The translations under genes were made by a program, and so were the position numbers. Below, piece by piece: positions 12,057 to 24,959 of a stretch of DNA of 64,000 bases. The notes under the pieces were generated by a model that was given only the letters and a program-made list of their open reading frames with translations, ran no database searches and was not told the DNA's origin. Origin of the DNA: Annona cherimola (taxonomy: Eukaryota > Streptophyta > Magnoliopsida > Magnoliales > Annonaceae); assembly GCA_030490835.1 (NCBI GenBank), contig CM059972.1, positions 89,141,137-89,205,136 on the forward strand. The letters are read 5' to 3'. How positions within the stretch are numbered: position 1 is the first letter of the stretch; every line of letters begins with the position of its first letter.

Positions 12057-12350
12057 TGTGTTTGGTTAGGTTATAAAAATATAAACTAAAACTTTTTAAT
12101 CAAAGCTTTTCGCTTTCCATAACTACCATTTTTAATTATTTTTTCATATTTTTTTATATAAACTATCCTATTTTCCAATCATTTCTGCACAATTATACAT
12201 GCAACTAACCTATTCATTTTAATTTTATTCCTTTTACACTTCATCATTGCTCTTATCATATTACATCATTTTTTATTAATTTGACAACTTTTACCTCAGA
12301 AACTTTTCATCAACAAGTTTTACCCCCCACCAAGCAAAACTTTTTTTAAC
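12057..12350. mobile_element. Tourist-like AT-rich MITE inside copia A
   Basis: Begins GGTGTGTTTGGTTAGG and ends near CCACCAAGCAAAAC. It separates the RT and RNase H remnants of copia A. It is a member of the dispersed family also seen at 21328-21602, 24960-25241, 62590-62925 and 63896-64000. Ends are approximate. Confidence 0.55.
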
Positions 12351-12391
12351 TTTTTTTATATTATAAGGTTTTCATTAACAAAGGCGAAACA

Positions 12392-12841
12392 TCATGTGAT
12401 CGATTTTATGTCATCTAGATTTCCTATCAAATCTGCATCTATATATTTAAGAATTTTCATATGAAGAGAAACATCAATATGACCATGTGGTTTCATCCAT
12501 ATTCCTTTACTTGGATAAGATTTCAAATAACAAAGAATGCATTTCACCATCCTCACATTCTGTAGTAGGAGCATGTTGAATTTTTTATTGAAATACCTCT
12601 TATGATATGAAATTCCAACATTATCATTCTCAGTAATTATGTCATCAACATAATTAAGAAAACTATTATTCCGAGATTTTTTTACAAACATCGAAGAATT
12701 TAAGGTACACTTAACAATAAATGTAGTGCCGAGTTTTTTATACCATGCTCTGGGAGACTCCTTCAAACCGTATATCACTTTATTTAGTTTGCATATTAAA
12801 TGATTTCTTTCTTCTAGCCTGTGTCCCAGATGAAGCTTCAT
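12392..12841 (-). pseudogene. copia A reverse transcriptase fragment
   Basis: A 149-codon open stretch with the Ty1/copia RT signature: KLNKVIYGLKESPRAWYKKL, then NYVDDIITENDN with the catalytic YVDD, then VRMVKCILCYLKSYPSKGIW and IDADLIGNLDDIKSIT leading to RNase H. It is shorter than a normal RT domain because of internal deletions and frameshifts on both sides. Confidence 0.85.
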
Positions 12842-13799
12842 ATATACTTTTTCCTTCTACATCTCCCTGCAAAAAATATTTTTGACATCCATCTGAAATA
12901 TAGATCATTCACAGATGCTAGAGTTCTGATACATTCATTTTAGCAACTAGCGCAAAAATATTATAGTTAATGTTGTTTGTTTGAGTAAATTCTTTGGCTA
13001 CAAGCATGACTTTATATCTTTTTCGTAGATCCATCTTCTTTGTATTTAATTTTATATACTTATTTGCAACCTACAGGTCTTTTTCCCTATAACATTTTCA
13101 TAGTATTTCATGTATAATTTTTATCAAGAGCTTTAAGTTCTTCTTCCATAATAATTTTCTATTTTGGCTTATTAATAACTTCTTGAAAAACTTATTAGCT
13201 CCTTTTGAGAATCAATGCTAGTTAAGAAAATAGAGTAATTAGAAAAAATATTATCATTGCATATATAATCTTGAATAGAAAAAGCAGCAGCATGATAAGT
13301 ATAAAAATCTTGCAATCTAGAAAATGGTCATGAAATTCATGAAGTCCTGCTAGGAAGGGCCATGGGGTCTTTAGGAGATTCTTCTTCTCTTACAGTCGAC
13401 TCGAATGTCTCTTTAGAAGGTCCTTCCCTTACATTTTGTACTAATTTAGTTGTTTTATTACTTCCATTAGCTATTAACGATAATGGTCTAGAGACAAATT
13501 CTCTATAAATGTTGTCCCTCTGAATTTGATCCTATGTTCGAAAGAAGGGTTGATTCTCAATAGATGAGAGTCCCTAGAGAGAATACCTTTTTTATATCTA
13601 GGGCATAATATTTATATCTTTTTTAGTAGAGAAGTAACTAAGCAAGATACATCTTGTTGCATGGGAGTCAAGTTTACACTATTTTGAATATACACATAAT
13701 AGAGACAAGCAAATACACAAAGGTGACATGCATCAAGTTTTCTTCCTTGCAAAATTTCTAGAGGGGTTTGAAATTTCAAAATACGACTTGAAAATTATT

Positions 13800-14720
13800 A
13801 ACGAGGTGACAATAGTGAGAGCAACATTAGACTAATATTTCTTTGAAACATGCATTTTGAATAACAAAGCCCTAGCTACTTCTAGTATATGTCTATTTTT
13901 TCTTTCAGAATCTCATTCTGTTGAGGTGTACCTACGCATGGAGTTGATGAATAGTTCCATAAGATGTAACATAAGAAGAGCATGAATAATTGATATATTC
14001 GATGTCATTATCAATTCTCAATATCTCTAGTGGAATACAAAATTATTTTAAAATAATTTTCTAGAAGTCTTAAAAACTTACAGAACATCAGTTTTGAATT
14101 TCAACAAATATATCCAAGTAGAGTAATACTTGTCATCAATAAATGTAACAAACTATTTATAACTCTCTCAGAAGTCAATTCAAGCAAGTCCCTAAACATT
14201 TGAATGAACTAACTCAAAAATTTTATTTGAAAAATTATAATGTCTTGGGAATGTTAGTCTATGCTATTTAGAAAAATAACAAGTTTCACATTCATCAACT
14301 AAAATAGAAGAATCAAAGATGTACGATTAGATAGATGTCCCAATTTTTGACACTACAGTAATGATAGATCTGCATTTTTCTTTCCAATAAATGTCTTTGG
14401 TGGACTATCTAAGCCATAGTGACCTTGACTAAGTTTTTCTTCAATAATCTTCATTGGGAGAGAAAACAACTTTGTGATTTAAGGCATTAGTAATCATGTT
14501 GATGGATAACAAATTGGAGGTTAATATGGAATAAGCAAAATATCATCAGTGCATGAGAGTAGTTGAATTTTTCCAACTTCTTGAATTGGAACCTTTTGTC
14601 CATTGGCAACAGTAACTATAGACATCGCAAGTTTAAAGTAGACTTTAGTTAGGCAGTCAATGTTGTAACTCATTTAATCAGTAGTATCGGAATTTATGAC
14701 CCAACCATCTCTATGAAGAG
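13800..14720 (-). pseudogene. copia A protease and integrase region, decayed
   Basis: Near 14715-14680 the minus-strand frame reads GWVINSDTTD, a decayed form of the copia protease W-I-x-D-S/T-G motif. The following 0.8 kb occupies the integrase position but is riddled with stops and frameshifts; I could align only short pieces. Confidence 0.45.
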
Positions 14721-14899
14721 AAAGAGATAGATCCATACAAGAAGACCAAGCAAATGTTATGAAAAAATCTTGAGTGAAATCAGTTGTAGCAGTTTGTTGA
14801 ATTAAGCTAACTCTATTTGGCAAGACTTCCAATTGCATTTTGAGGAAGAGGAATACTAATTTGGACTGCTATTTTGTTGTTTCACACTTTTTCTTTGAG

Positions 14900-15737
14900 A
14901 ACTCTCAAATGAAGATATAAGACCCAACATCAATCTTTAATATGTCCTATTTTGTTATAATGATTATAATAGGGACAATTTTCTTTGCCTCATCTTCTTT
15001 CTCGCAAAGAACTTGATCCTCTTCCTCTATATTAATAGGTCCTTTAAAGTTTGGTTTAATGATAAGAGCATGACTTTCGATTTTTTTGTTCTGTTTCTAA
15101 TTTCATTACCCGTCTTCTCATTTTCTCTCTTTAGATAATAACACAAACATTAGAAAAATGAGAAAAGCAATAAGCTCGTTAATATTTGTTTATGAAGATA
15201 TTTATATTCTAGTTTTAGGCCAACCAATAACTGAAAGGTTTTATCTTGTTCTTCTCAAGTTAAATAGTTTTCTACCTTTTCAGTTGGGGGATGACATTAT
15301 CTTAGTTCATCCAAACGCTTCTTCATGGATCCCATGTATTTAATCAATGATTTTTTATCGTTGTTTTGCATGAGCAATTTCTTGTTTCAATTCAAAAAAT
15401 CCAGAGGCATTATTTTTTTGACCATACACTTCTTTGAGAGAATCTCATAAGTTCTTAGCATTTTCCGAGTACATAAAATCTCGTATATTTGTAGTTCTAT
15501 GAAATTGAACAACTAGATCATAATAAGATCATCCATAGCTAACTATTCTTCAAATTCAGAGTTTTCAGGTTTAAGAATTGAAAATTTTTCATTAATATTT
15601 TCAATTCTTGATTTTCCACTAGGAGCAATTGAAGTAGATCTTGCCCATGGAAGATAATTTTTTCCATTCAATAATGCCGTAGTCAACTTCATATTAATAT
15701 CATTGGAATTAGCAGTTTGACAATCAGAAGTCGCCAT
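14900..15737 (-). pseudogene. copia A gag remnant with zinc knuckle
   Basis: The first 64 residues (15737-15543) contain LLNGKNYLPWARSTSIAPSG, the start of the copia-type gag (DUF4219/UBN2). About 0.6 kb further, near 14985-14930, is a decayed CCHC knuckle read NCPYYNHYNKIGHIKD. Stops and frameshifts separate the pieces. Confidence 0.7.
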
Positions 15738-16157
15738 TTAAAGCCTAAGAAGAGTTATGGAAGTATAACCAATGCAGGGCCAAAAATATCTAGATATGTT
15801 CAAGAAATTATCTCTAGAGAAGAAGGCAGGCGACCTCTCAGCAGTTTTGGGAGAGGAAGTAGTGTTGAGCAGCAGCGCATGGGCAAAGTAGACCATGCCA
15901 TGTTAGGCTTCACTGACACACTAGGCATTGCAGGCTGCGATAGATTTCAGTTTCAGTCTGAATAAAAAAATTTCAATGGTAGAAGAAAAATTTCCAGTTG
16001 GGCGGCTGGATTTTTGGCCATTGTCGGTTCCAGCAGCCGAGAGGAGCATTGATTGAAGTGGTGATTTAGGTAGCACCAATGAACGAATAATTTTAGGCAA
16101 CATGAAGTGGAGCTTGGTGTGAAGTGAATGGCTAATTTTTTTACTCTTCACGTCCAC

Positions 16158-16256
16158 ATCATGGCTTTGAATTAAAGCATGTATGTTTACTCCATCTATG
16201 AAAAGTTGGTTGCAGCGTGCATGTGGAAATCATGGTTTTGAATTAAAGCATGTATG
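16158..16256. repeat. 28-bp direct duplication, period 71
   Basis: Two copies of a 28-bp block containing TTTGAATTAAAGCATGTATG (16158-16185 and 16229-16256) lie in the leader of copia A between primer-binding site and gag. Confidence 0.6.
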
Positions 16257-16413
16257 ATTTTCAAACGTTGCGCAAATCTTAGCAACATCGCATGAGTCAA
16301 GGCGAAAAAGTAGTGTGCTAGCTACGTATGGATGGCAAGCGAAATTTGAGAAAGACAGTTCTCATAGGGAAAATCTCAATCCTTCATGACCTTAGTAACA
16401 GACTCTAATACCA

Positions 16414-16621
16414 TGTTGAAAGAATCGCATTCACAAAGCATAAAGCAAACGAAACACAGATTTACATAGTTTAGTTTAACCTAATTTACGATTGTAATTC
16501 TATTCAGTCATACTCTTGGGGTTATCAAGTTCCACTATTTATAACTGTTTATAAAACATTATATAAATTATATAATACAACAATTTACTGAATTTTTCAA
16601 GATATGCCTACTTTGTTAATA
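16414..16621 (-). repeat. copia A 5' LTR
   Basis: Diverged partner of 11474-11680. It ends next to the primer-binding site at 16401-16413. Confidence 0.8.
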
Positions 16622-16648
16622 GCAGAGAATGATTTCCTCAATCCAATG

Positions 16649-18432
16649 TGTGACGCCCCATTTTTTAGTCATCCTTAAGGGCTAGTTAACAGGTGTTACA
16701 TGAATAAAGAAAATTTTGGCAGCATCTCCCATAAATTATAAGGGGTGGTGTGGATTATAGGACCCATTATTTATAAACATATTAATTTTTATCTTAAAAT
16801 ATAAATTCAACTTTAAATGATATATTTGCATTCTCATACCATAAAGACTTCCATATAATAAGAAAAATCACATATACCATCATTACACAATATGGCATCC
16901 CCAAAGATTTTGATATGCATTCACATAAATTATAATCAAGTTCAACATTCTTTAGTATAAGAGGTTTAACACAGTTAGGTCAACTAAATAAGCGTCAACA
17001 TTTACTAGTATTAGCGAAAGGAGAGTTCATAATAAAAAGAAGTAAGCCCTAGTCTATTGAGTCAAGTCTCTAAGGTTGTGTTCTCCCTTCAGCTCTATCT
17101 CGAGATATCTCACCTGGCCTGTGATCTGAAGGCAAAACAAAAAATCACGGTGAGTCTAATAAATTCGGTAAATAGATAGCAATTAACACAAAAATAGATA
17201 CAAATGAGACTCTTGATGAACATGCCATTACATAGATGCAATAAGACGATTTGTAATGACTATATAAGACATAAGTGACCAACATGCACTCTCAAGAACT
17301 TATGCATATAATCGCATGTCCTTAACAATCCATGCATAACCTTCTCCTCAGTCAACCAAGGGCCACAAACAATTTTTTTTTTTCATTTCAATCGAGGTTT
17401 ATCAACAGCCTTATATTGCCACACAACTCATTCATATATCCAGTTACATTAAAAGCTATGTGATGCAATATACCCATGATCACTTACATGAACAAGTGCC
17501 ACAAACACACATATAGTATCAGCATATTCCCAGTATTAGCTTTAAATTTAGAATACTAACTGTCTCACAAGCATTTCACTGAATACATGATAGGCATCAA
17601 AGAGAAACCTCTAGTTCATCTTGCTAGTTCAACCAACTCGAACAATATCACTTTCGAGAGAGGAAAAAATGTTACGGATAAAAAAAAAATCTTAGTAATA
17701 TTGAATTTCTTGTAGTTCCTGCTAACCCTAAATCGTCAAGGATCCTAAAGTTCCCCAAGCTATGAAGTTATTGGACATTATCCTTTTTTCTACCAGTTCC
17801 ATACCACATTTAAGATAAGATTACGCCACTAATTAAGAAAAGAAAATATCTACTTACCTAGATTGTGATTTCCTCCAAAACCAACAACTCTAGACTCAAA
17901 CCTTTGGGATTTTTGAGTTCCCTTAATGTGGACTAACAATCATTAAGGCGGTTTAGATAGATTTTGAGAAGGTTTATGGCCGAATCGATGGTTGGAGAGA
18001 AGAGGAAAAGGAGAGGAGAAGGAGCATAAATGGGAAGAAGAAGGAATGGGGGGTAGGTCATGCGCGCCCACTTCTCTTGAGTATCCCAAACAAGATAGTT
18101 ATAGTATCCCAGAAAATACGTCAGTGATACACTTTTAATCAATACCTAACAAGTCAGATGATACCGAAATGATGCAACCATAAAAACATGCCAATGCACA
18201 ACTCGTACTCATTCTAGTATTCTTATAAATGATGTCCTATACAACCCACATGCAAAGATTTTAATGCATGCATACAGACACTACATGTCCTCATGTGTCA
18301 CATCTATATATAATATACACAATACTAACATCCTTAATTACTAGTAGTATATTCATAAATTACCCATGACAAAAGAAAGATTATAATAAAAATATCTAGT
18401 CCTCACGCAATAACAAGAACAACACACCCACA
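16649..18432 (+). mobile_element. solo-LTR-like dispersed repeat, copy A
   Basis: Starts TGTGACGCCCC and shares, in order and orientation, several blocks with 59020-61140: GCAGCATCTCCC, a TCTCGAG-CACCTGG block, a GTGAGTCTAA-type block, CTAGACTCAAACCTTTGGGA, and CACTACATGTCC to TTAATTACTAGTAGTATATT near the end. No coding capacity. A Ty3/gypsy (Tekay/Del-like) origin is inferred from the TGTRACGCC start and the length. End approximate. Confidence 0.55.
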
Positions 18433-19006
18433 ATTTTGTCCATATCTCCTCTACATCGAACCCGTCTCTCTATGTTTGCCTTCTTAAAAACCCTAAATCT
18501 ACAGCTATGGTAAGTCTAGTGGATTCATGAAATTAAAATTTGACTGTCGAAGCTACCAATTGCCGCGTCCGTCCTCTAAAATTCCAATCCCATTCGGTGT
18601 CACGTTCTAAAGTCGCAACTTCCATGGATCCGGCCACTTGCAGCAAACACCAAGCTCAGCAAATCAATTCTCGCCACCATCACCACTAATGTAAATGAGG
18701 CAACCATCATTCGCTTAGTCGGCATTGGAGGGGGACAAATGATAGACGAAGATGACGGTAATAGTTTTGTTCCAACGCGTGGATATTGGGCAGTTTTGAA
18801 TGTTTCAGGGCTTCAAAATAAGCCCTCAATCATAGGGATAATTGCGTCATTTGTACTCAAGATTGACGACTATCATACCAGCTATAAGGATTTTAAATAT
18901 ATTTAATATTAAGAACATACATAATGGTAATATGAGAAAGTTTTTAAACTCAGTAGGTATGTTTGTAATTTAAGGCAAATGTTGTGAGTATATTTGAAAT
19001 TAACCT

Positions 19007-19026
19007 AAATCATAAATACAAAATAA

Positions 19027-19065
<39 letters not shown>

Positions 19066-21327
19066 TTAATTTACTAAGTAATATAAAAAAATTATTAGAA
19101 ATTAATAAAAAATTATTTTCATTTTTAATATTTCTCTATAACAAAATACATGAAAATATCTGAAAATATTCCCTAGATTAAATAAATTAATTTGGTATCT
19201 TTTGATTCTGAAATTCCTACCATAATAATATTTGAAAATTTGAAAATTTTGTTAATGATGTAAAATAAAAATATGTGTAAATAATGTATTATTGAAATAA
19301 TATTGTCAATAATCAATTAATGTTGACATAATTTTTACGTTTTTTTTGTATTTGTTATATATGTAATGTATATTTTTCTAATAAAATACAAAATATATCA
19401 AAAAGTAAAATTGTTGTTAATAAAAATATTCGATGGCTTAAATAAAATATTATTAAATAGTATTAGTAAATATGTAATGGAAAATATAATTTAACTGCTT
19501 AAAAATATTACTTATATCTTCGACTATTCAAAAATTTGAAATACAATAAAATTTTATAGAATATTATACAAAATTTAAAATCTTGCATTTTCAAAATTAT
19601 CTTCTATATTTCCGTTAAATAATGGAAAATTAATTTGTAGATTTATTTATGGTGGTCATTTACAAAATCGTAAGCACATCGATTTATCTATTTAATATAA
19701 GAATATTTAAAAATAAGAATATCTTTTTGATATTTTTTATTTTTATTACAAGGAATATATATTACATATAAGAGAAATATGAAAAATTAAAAATGTGTTT
19801 CACAGTATATAAATTGGATTATATATTATTATTTCATTATTAATATATTTATTTATATAATATTATATTATTATTTCGTGTTATATATTCATCGTATATT
19901 ACTACATTCTTGTAATTTCCATTACTTATTAGAAAATTAATTTAAACAATATTTATTGAGGTAGATTATAAAGTAAAAAGTATATTAAATGAATTTATTT
20001 AATCTAATAAAAATTTAAAAATAAAAATTCTATTTCTTGGATATTTTCATAGATTTTTCACTATATGGAAATATATATTATTTATAAGGAAAAAAAGGTT
20101 TTGATACCTTGTGAGTTTTCATAGGCCACATTGAGTCTACAATGCATCTCCAAAGAAAAAAACTCCTAAAATTTTTTATTTTTAAAATATCGAGCCTACT
20201 ATATTTCCTTGTTTAGACTTTTTGCTTATTATATATTCATTCTCTTTTCATTCATTTCAAAAATAAAAATATCAAATAAGTTCAAAAATAAAAATATCAA
20301 ATAAGTTCAAAAATTATCAAATTTCAATGGATAAATTGTATGAGTTGCGCTTACATATTTTATAAATTATAAAAATTTAAAAATAATTTTGTGGCTAGAT
20401 GCATTGTTAGCGCAATGCGACTGCCCAGTGCCCACAGGAGATTAAAATTTAAAAAAATTAAAATTAAAATATTTTATTTATCAAAAGATCATTTTTATTT
20501 ATGTTACTTATTAAGTTGAATATTAATATGATATTTCATTAATAATATTTTATTTAATATACTAATATTTTCAAAAAAATTTTACGGATATGCTTACAAC
20601 GGTATTTTGGTTATTTCATAAAAATTTAGCAAACCAAAAGACTAACTAAAGAAATATATTTGCCAAAGTAGTTGATATGATTGTGTGTAAAGTAGTTTGA
20701 GGGGAAGTTAGGGTTCAAATGTTTGTATAGGCATTGGACTCCATTAGATACATACATTTGCAATTTTATATCATATACAATATTTTCACACAGATATAGT
20801 AAGAATATTTTGCAAATTTTTCAATCTAATGAATACGCCAACCTTGTAGGCATATCTTCAAAAGACCTTTAAGTTTTATTAGTTTATTCTAAGCTAAAAT
20901 TTTTCATTTGAAAACTCATTATACAATAAAATTTATACGGCCACTTGGGTTGCTTAGCTAGCTAGCCTAATTAGCGAACCGAGATAATCAAATCTCTGCT
21001 TATTTTGTACATTTTGCTCCACAACCACTGTCCACCATAACTATTGCACTATTTTTTCCTAAGATCCAATTAAATATGCAGATGTACTTGTGTTCCAAAA
21101 ATAATTGAACAAAGCAGTCCCCTTCTCAAATCATAGTTGGGCCCAATATCGACCAAATAAATATTCAAAACCGTAAGATTCCCATCAAATATGGAAGCCA
21201 CGTGATTCTTTTTATTTTTCCTGGAATAAGCGTCCAAGGCAATAGGGGGTTATTAGCATTTCGGGCCTTATAAGTATTTTCATTTGTATTTTATACTCTA
21301 GTGTCCACGTATTTGCATTTTAGACCA
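19007..21327. other. very AT-rich intergenic DNA
   Basis: No coding signal. Contains a (TAA)n microsatellite at about 19029-19063 and a 25-bp tandem duplication (TTCAAAAATAAAAATATCAA core) at about 20256-20305. Confidence 0.6.
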
Positions 21328-21602
21328 GTGTGTTTGGGAAATGATAAATTTTTTGGATAAAAAGTTTTTAATATAAAAACTTTGGGTTAGAAAAAATGAT
21401 GTAATATGATAAAGATAATGATGACGAATAAAAAGAATAAAGTTAAAATAGATAGACTAATTATGTAGGCAATTGTGTAGAAGGGACTAAAAATTATAAT
21501 AGTTGTATAGGAAGATGTAAATAAATGATTAAAAAATAGAGTAGTTACAAAGAGCGAAAAGTTTTAAGTTGACATTTTTTTGTTATTGTCAAACACGCCC
21601 AT
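21328..21602. mobile_element. Tourist-like AT-rich MITE
   Basis: Ends GTGTGTTTGGG and CAAACACGCCC form the terminal inverted repeat. The 275-bp interior matches the 12057-12350 and 24960-25241 copies, in the opposite orientation. No coding capacity. Confidence 0.65.
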
Positions 21603-23172
21603 GTAAATTTTCCTTCACTGCATTATAGTCCTTACATTAATTACTTGCTACCTTTGATAATTATAAAACATATTAGGGTCTAATCTACAATTAACAAACT
21701 TATACCTCTAAAATACAAAAATACAATTTAATATATAATAGAAAATTTAAATTTTCAAAAATTACTTTGAAAGTTCCTCATATTAAATAAATAAATAAAT
21801 TTGAAGCCTTTCAAAATTTGAAAATTCTTATTATAAATCATATTTAAAAATTAATTTTCTTATATTGTAAAAAAATTCAAGAAATTTTCTCAAATATCAA
21901 AATTTTAATTTTCTAAAATATTCTTTAAATCAAATAAATCAATTTGGTGTCTATCAAATTTTGTAAATTCTCACAACAATAACATTAAAAGTTTTTTGCA
22001 TAAAATATCTTTAAATAAAAATGTAAAATTATTTTACTTTATAAATATTTTTGTATTATTCTGTGATAATATAAAAAATTTGGACATTATTTATTTTGAG
22101 AATTTGTAGAAATATAATAATGTAGAAAATATTTGTTTTGGTAATGAGCAAACAAGAAAAAATTATTTAAAAAAGTCTAAAAGGGATATAATATGATAAA
22201 AGTAATGATAAAGAATAGAGATTAAATAGATAAGTCACCTAAAGCATTGCCTAGTCAAATATATAAATATGTCCTGCTTCTATGAAACTTTTCTTCTATG
22301 TAATTTCCTCTATTTTTAAAATCTTGATAATTGATAGAAAATCAACTTCATCCATTGTATTTAGCATCCTCTATAATATCTTAGAAATCATTTTATTTTT
22401 TTAATTTCACTGTCTATGGGTCTCATCTATAGATATATAAAATCAATATAATAAAATAATTTAATGTTAAAATATCACTTTTGAAGTAATCTTTTTCAAC
22501 ATTTCAACATTTCAACATCCGAACTATCTAAAATATCATTATTATTTAGATAAATTATTCTATAGAATATTGTTACATTCTAATACATATATGAATTGTT
22601 CTAAGCATTTTTTCATAATTTACACATGACTATGTATATTTTAATAAACGTGGCTCATAAACATACTTCATCGGGATGAACCTCTCCTATATAAACAAAT
22701 AATGTTAAATACAATGAATAGATTAAATTTTTTATCAATGATCTAAATCTTAAAAATTGAGATTACATAGTAGAGCCCTATATATAATCCAATGCAGACG
22801 AACTGCATTATCATTACTGTGCATTCCGCTACAAAATGGGCCCTACATATATCAAAATACAATAATACTTTATATAATCATTTATCTATATAAAAAACAT
22901 ACTTTTGACAGTTTAGATATTAAAAATATAATTTTAAAATTAATATTTATGTTAAACTATTTTATTACGTTGATTTTGTACCATTTTAATATGAAACTCA
23001 TACGCATGTTTTATTTGGATAAAAATTAATATACTGTTAAAGTAAATAAGTCTAAATATAATAGGTGAGATAGATATTGATTTCATAATAAAATGAGACC
23101 CATTTGCAGCAGACTACACCATAATTATAGTGTAGTATGTCTATATTTAATCAGAATCCAAATATATATATA
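21603..23172. other. AT-rich intergenic DNA with a MITE fragment
   Basis: About 22150-22250 resembles the central part of the 21328-21602 MITE family. The rest shows no gene; a short frame at 22757-23029 is AT-rich, low complexity and not called. Confidence 0.5.
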
Positions 23173-24243
23173 GGGATTTATTCAGGTGCATTCGGACTAC
23201 ACCCGAATTCTCCTGCAGATGCCCCATCCGGCCGTCCATTTCAGCGGGCGAAATCCGCGCCGCTTCTTCGATTCTGCGTGTTGAGAAGTCAAACGAGACT
23301 GCACATACACACGAAGGATGCATTTTCCCGCTCGGTAGCAAAAAAAGAAAAAACCCATCCCTCCCGCATCTCCTCCTCCTCTCTTGCTTCCCTCCTCAAT
23401 CCCACCGCGCCCTAATCTCCAAGTCCCAACCGACCGAAATCGCCCCCAATCCCCAAATCGCGCAGCAGGCTAGCATCAAGGGGCTCTCCGATCGTCCTTC
23501 CCTCCTCCTGGTCTTCTTCCATTGTCTTCCTTCCCAGCCTGGTCGTCTTCCAAACCCGTATCAGATTATCTCGTCCGGTCGGCGGTGGATGAGATCATCT
23601 TCCCAGGCGCCAGCCCGTCTTCCTTCCCAAGCGCCAGCCCGTCCTCCTTCCCAGGCGCCAGCCTGTACCTCCCATCGCGCGGATCGTCTTCTCTGAAAAT
23701 CCGCATGCGGATTATAACTGCGCAGCAAAAGTACTCTCATCCGCATTTCTCTAACGCGAAAATTCGTATGCGGATTCTGAATCCGCAGCAAACGTACCTC
23801 CCATCAGTGTTGTTTTCCACATGCGATTCAGAATCCGCATGCGGATTTTCGCGTCAAAGAGATGCGGATGAGAGTACTTTTGCTGCGCAATTATAATCCG
23901 CATGCGGATTTTCGGAGAAAACGACCCCTTTCGTCGACGTTACGAACTTCGAAATCGACGGGAGATCTTCAAAATCTCGACGGAGAGGAGATTTGAGAGC
24001 AGCGGAGCTGAGCAGCAGCAGCGTCGTCGTCTCCGTTTTCAAAATGGGAGGGTATGAGCGGGAAAATGCATTCTCTGAACTTTTGAGCGCATGTATGCGC
24101 AATCTCATTCGGCTCGCCGTCTCCCTCTACACGTACACACACGATCGAATAAGCGGCGCAGATTTCGCCCGCTGAAATGGACAGCTGAATGGGGCGTCTG
24201 CGGAAGAATTCAGGTGCAGTCCGAATGCACCTGAATAAATCTC
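23173..24243. mobile_element. GC-rich fold-back (Pack-MULE-like) element
   Basis: Terminal inverted repeats of about 110 bp: left GATTTATTCAGGTGCATTCG (from 23175), right its complement ending at 24241. They continue through a GTCCATTTCAGCGGGCGAAA block. Inside is a second, nearly perfect inverted repeat of about 100 bp per arm (23685-23783 and 23825-23924) around a 40-bp loop, containing ATCCGCATGCGGAT. A short tandem repeat (CGCCAGCCCGTC core) lies at about 23600-23665. The interior is strikingly GC-rich and CT-rich like a 5' leader, but no protein was recognised. The flanks are AT microsatellite, so the target duplication cannot be read. Confidence 0.65.
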
Positions 24244-24959
24244 GATACATATATATATATATATAAGACATTCATGCTCAAGCTCACATGAATATATAAA
24301 TTTTTTTAAAAAAAATAAAAATAAATTGTGTATTGCATTGGGTGCAATAAAGCTAAGTACACCCAGGAGCATTCAATCATTTCTCTTTTTACTTTAAATT
24401 AAATTGTATTTTTCGGAATCTAGACTTTTTAAGTTTCTTAATTGCAAATTAGACCTTAAAAGTTTTCATATTTACATATTAAGCTTTGCAAGTTGCGTGC
24501 TTTACAAGGTAGATCCCTGATGTTAACAGTAGTTAACAAGTGGTTAACAATAAGATAAAAAATGAAACAAAGAAAAACTGTATAGTCTGAAATGCGAATA
24601 TTTAAATCTCAGAGTCTAAAATATTCATGCACTTGGGGTTTCCAAAACCGCAAATAAACCAGCAAGGCTGCCACCGGAGTAGAATTGTTTGAAAACACTC
24701 GAGGCTCGCAGAACAAACAAAAGCTGGTGGAATCCACAAGCAACCGTCGTTCACGTGTATGGTCAAGATGATGCCACGTTTCCACAAAGAAAAGTAGAAA
24801 AAAACGATCCCGCGGACCATCTAGTTGACACGTGTACGTTTTCCTTCTAATGCGACATGCAGCAAGGCAGATATTTTCCATACTGACAAATGATAAGACA
24901 ACCGCGCGGGTGCTGCTCTCACAAAAGATCACTTTCCATCGGAAGCGTCAAGAGTCATA
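24244..24959. other. intergenic DNA with AT microsatellite and G-box cluster
   Basis: (AT)n lies at about 24247-24273. CACGTG is present at 24752-24757 and 24829-24834, with CCACGT between. No adjacent coding region was found. Confidence 0.5.

Larger units (their letters stand above)
11474..16621 (-). mobile_element. full-length decayed Ty1/copia retrotransposon (copia A)
   Basis: Minus-strand element. The 5' LTR is 16621-16414 and the 3' LTR 11680-11474 (208 and 207 bp). Directly inside the 5' LTR is a primer-binding site, on the plus strand GACTCTAATACCA (16401-16413), which reads TGGTATTAGAGTC. The polypurine tract AACTTGAGGGGGAG (plus-strand 11681-11694) adjoins the 3' LTR. Flanks GCAGT (11469-11473) and GCAGA (16622-16626) match 4/5. 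Inside, in copia order on the minus strand, are gag, zinc knuckle, protease, integrase region, RT and RNase H, all broken. LTRs are clearly diverged, so it is old. Confidence 0.85.
10475..19006. mobile_element. MULE-like element (outer shell of a nest) with 9-bp duplication
   Basis: Inverted arms at 10475-10590 and 18885-19006 align over about 100 bp; they begin CGGTTAATTTCAAATATA and, inverted, AGGTTAATTTCAAATATA. Flanks AAATCATTA (10466-10474) and AAATCATAA (19007-19015) match 8/9. The interior is split by the copia element 11474-16621 and the LTR-like repeat 16649-18432. Removing both leaves about 1.6 kb, close to its relatives in this window. Remaining interior segments (10640-11470, 18440-18870) are less AT-rich and could be captured gene pieces, though none was recognised. 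Confidence 0.55.

Noticed and set aside
24602..24932. Two overlapping minus-strand frames of 72-107 codons
   Set aside because: No recognisable domain, and the region looks like promoter-type DNA with G-boxes.
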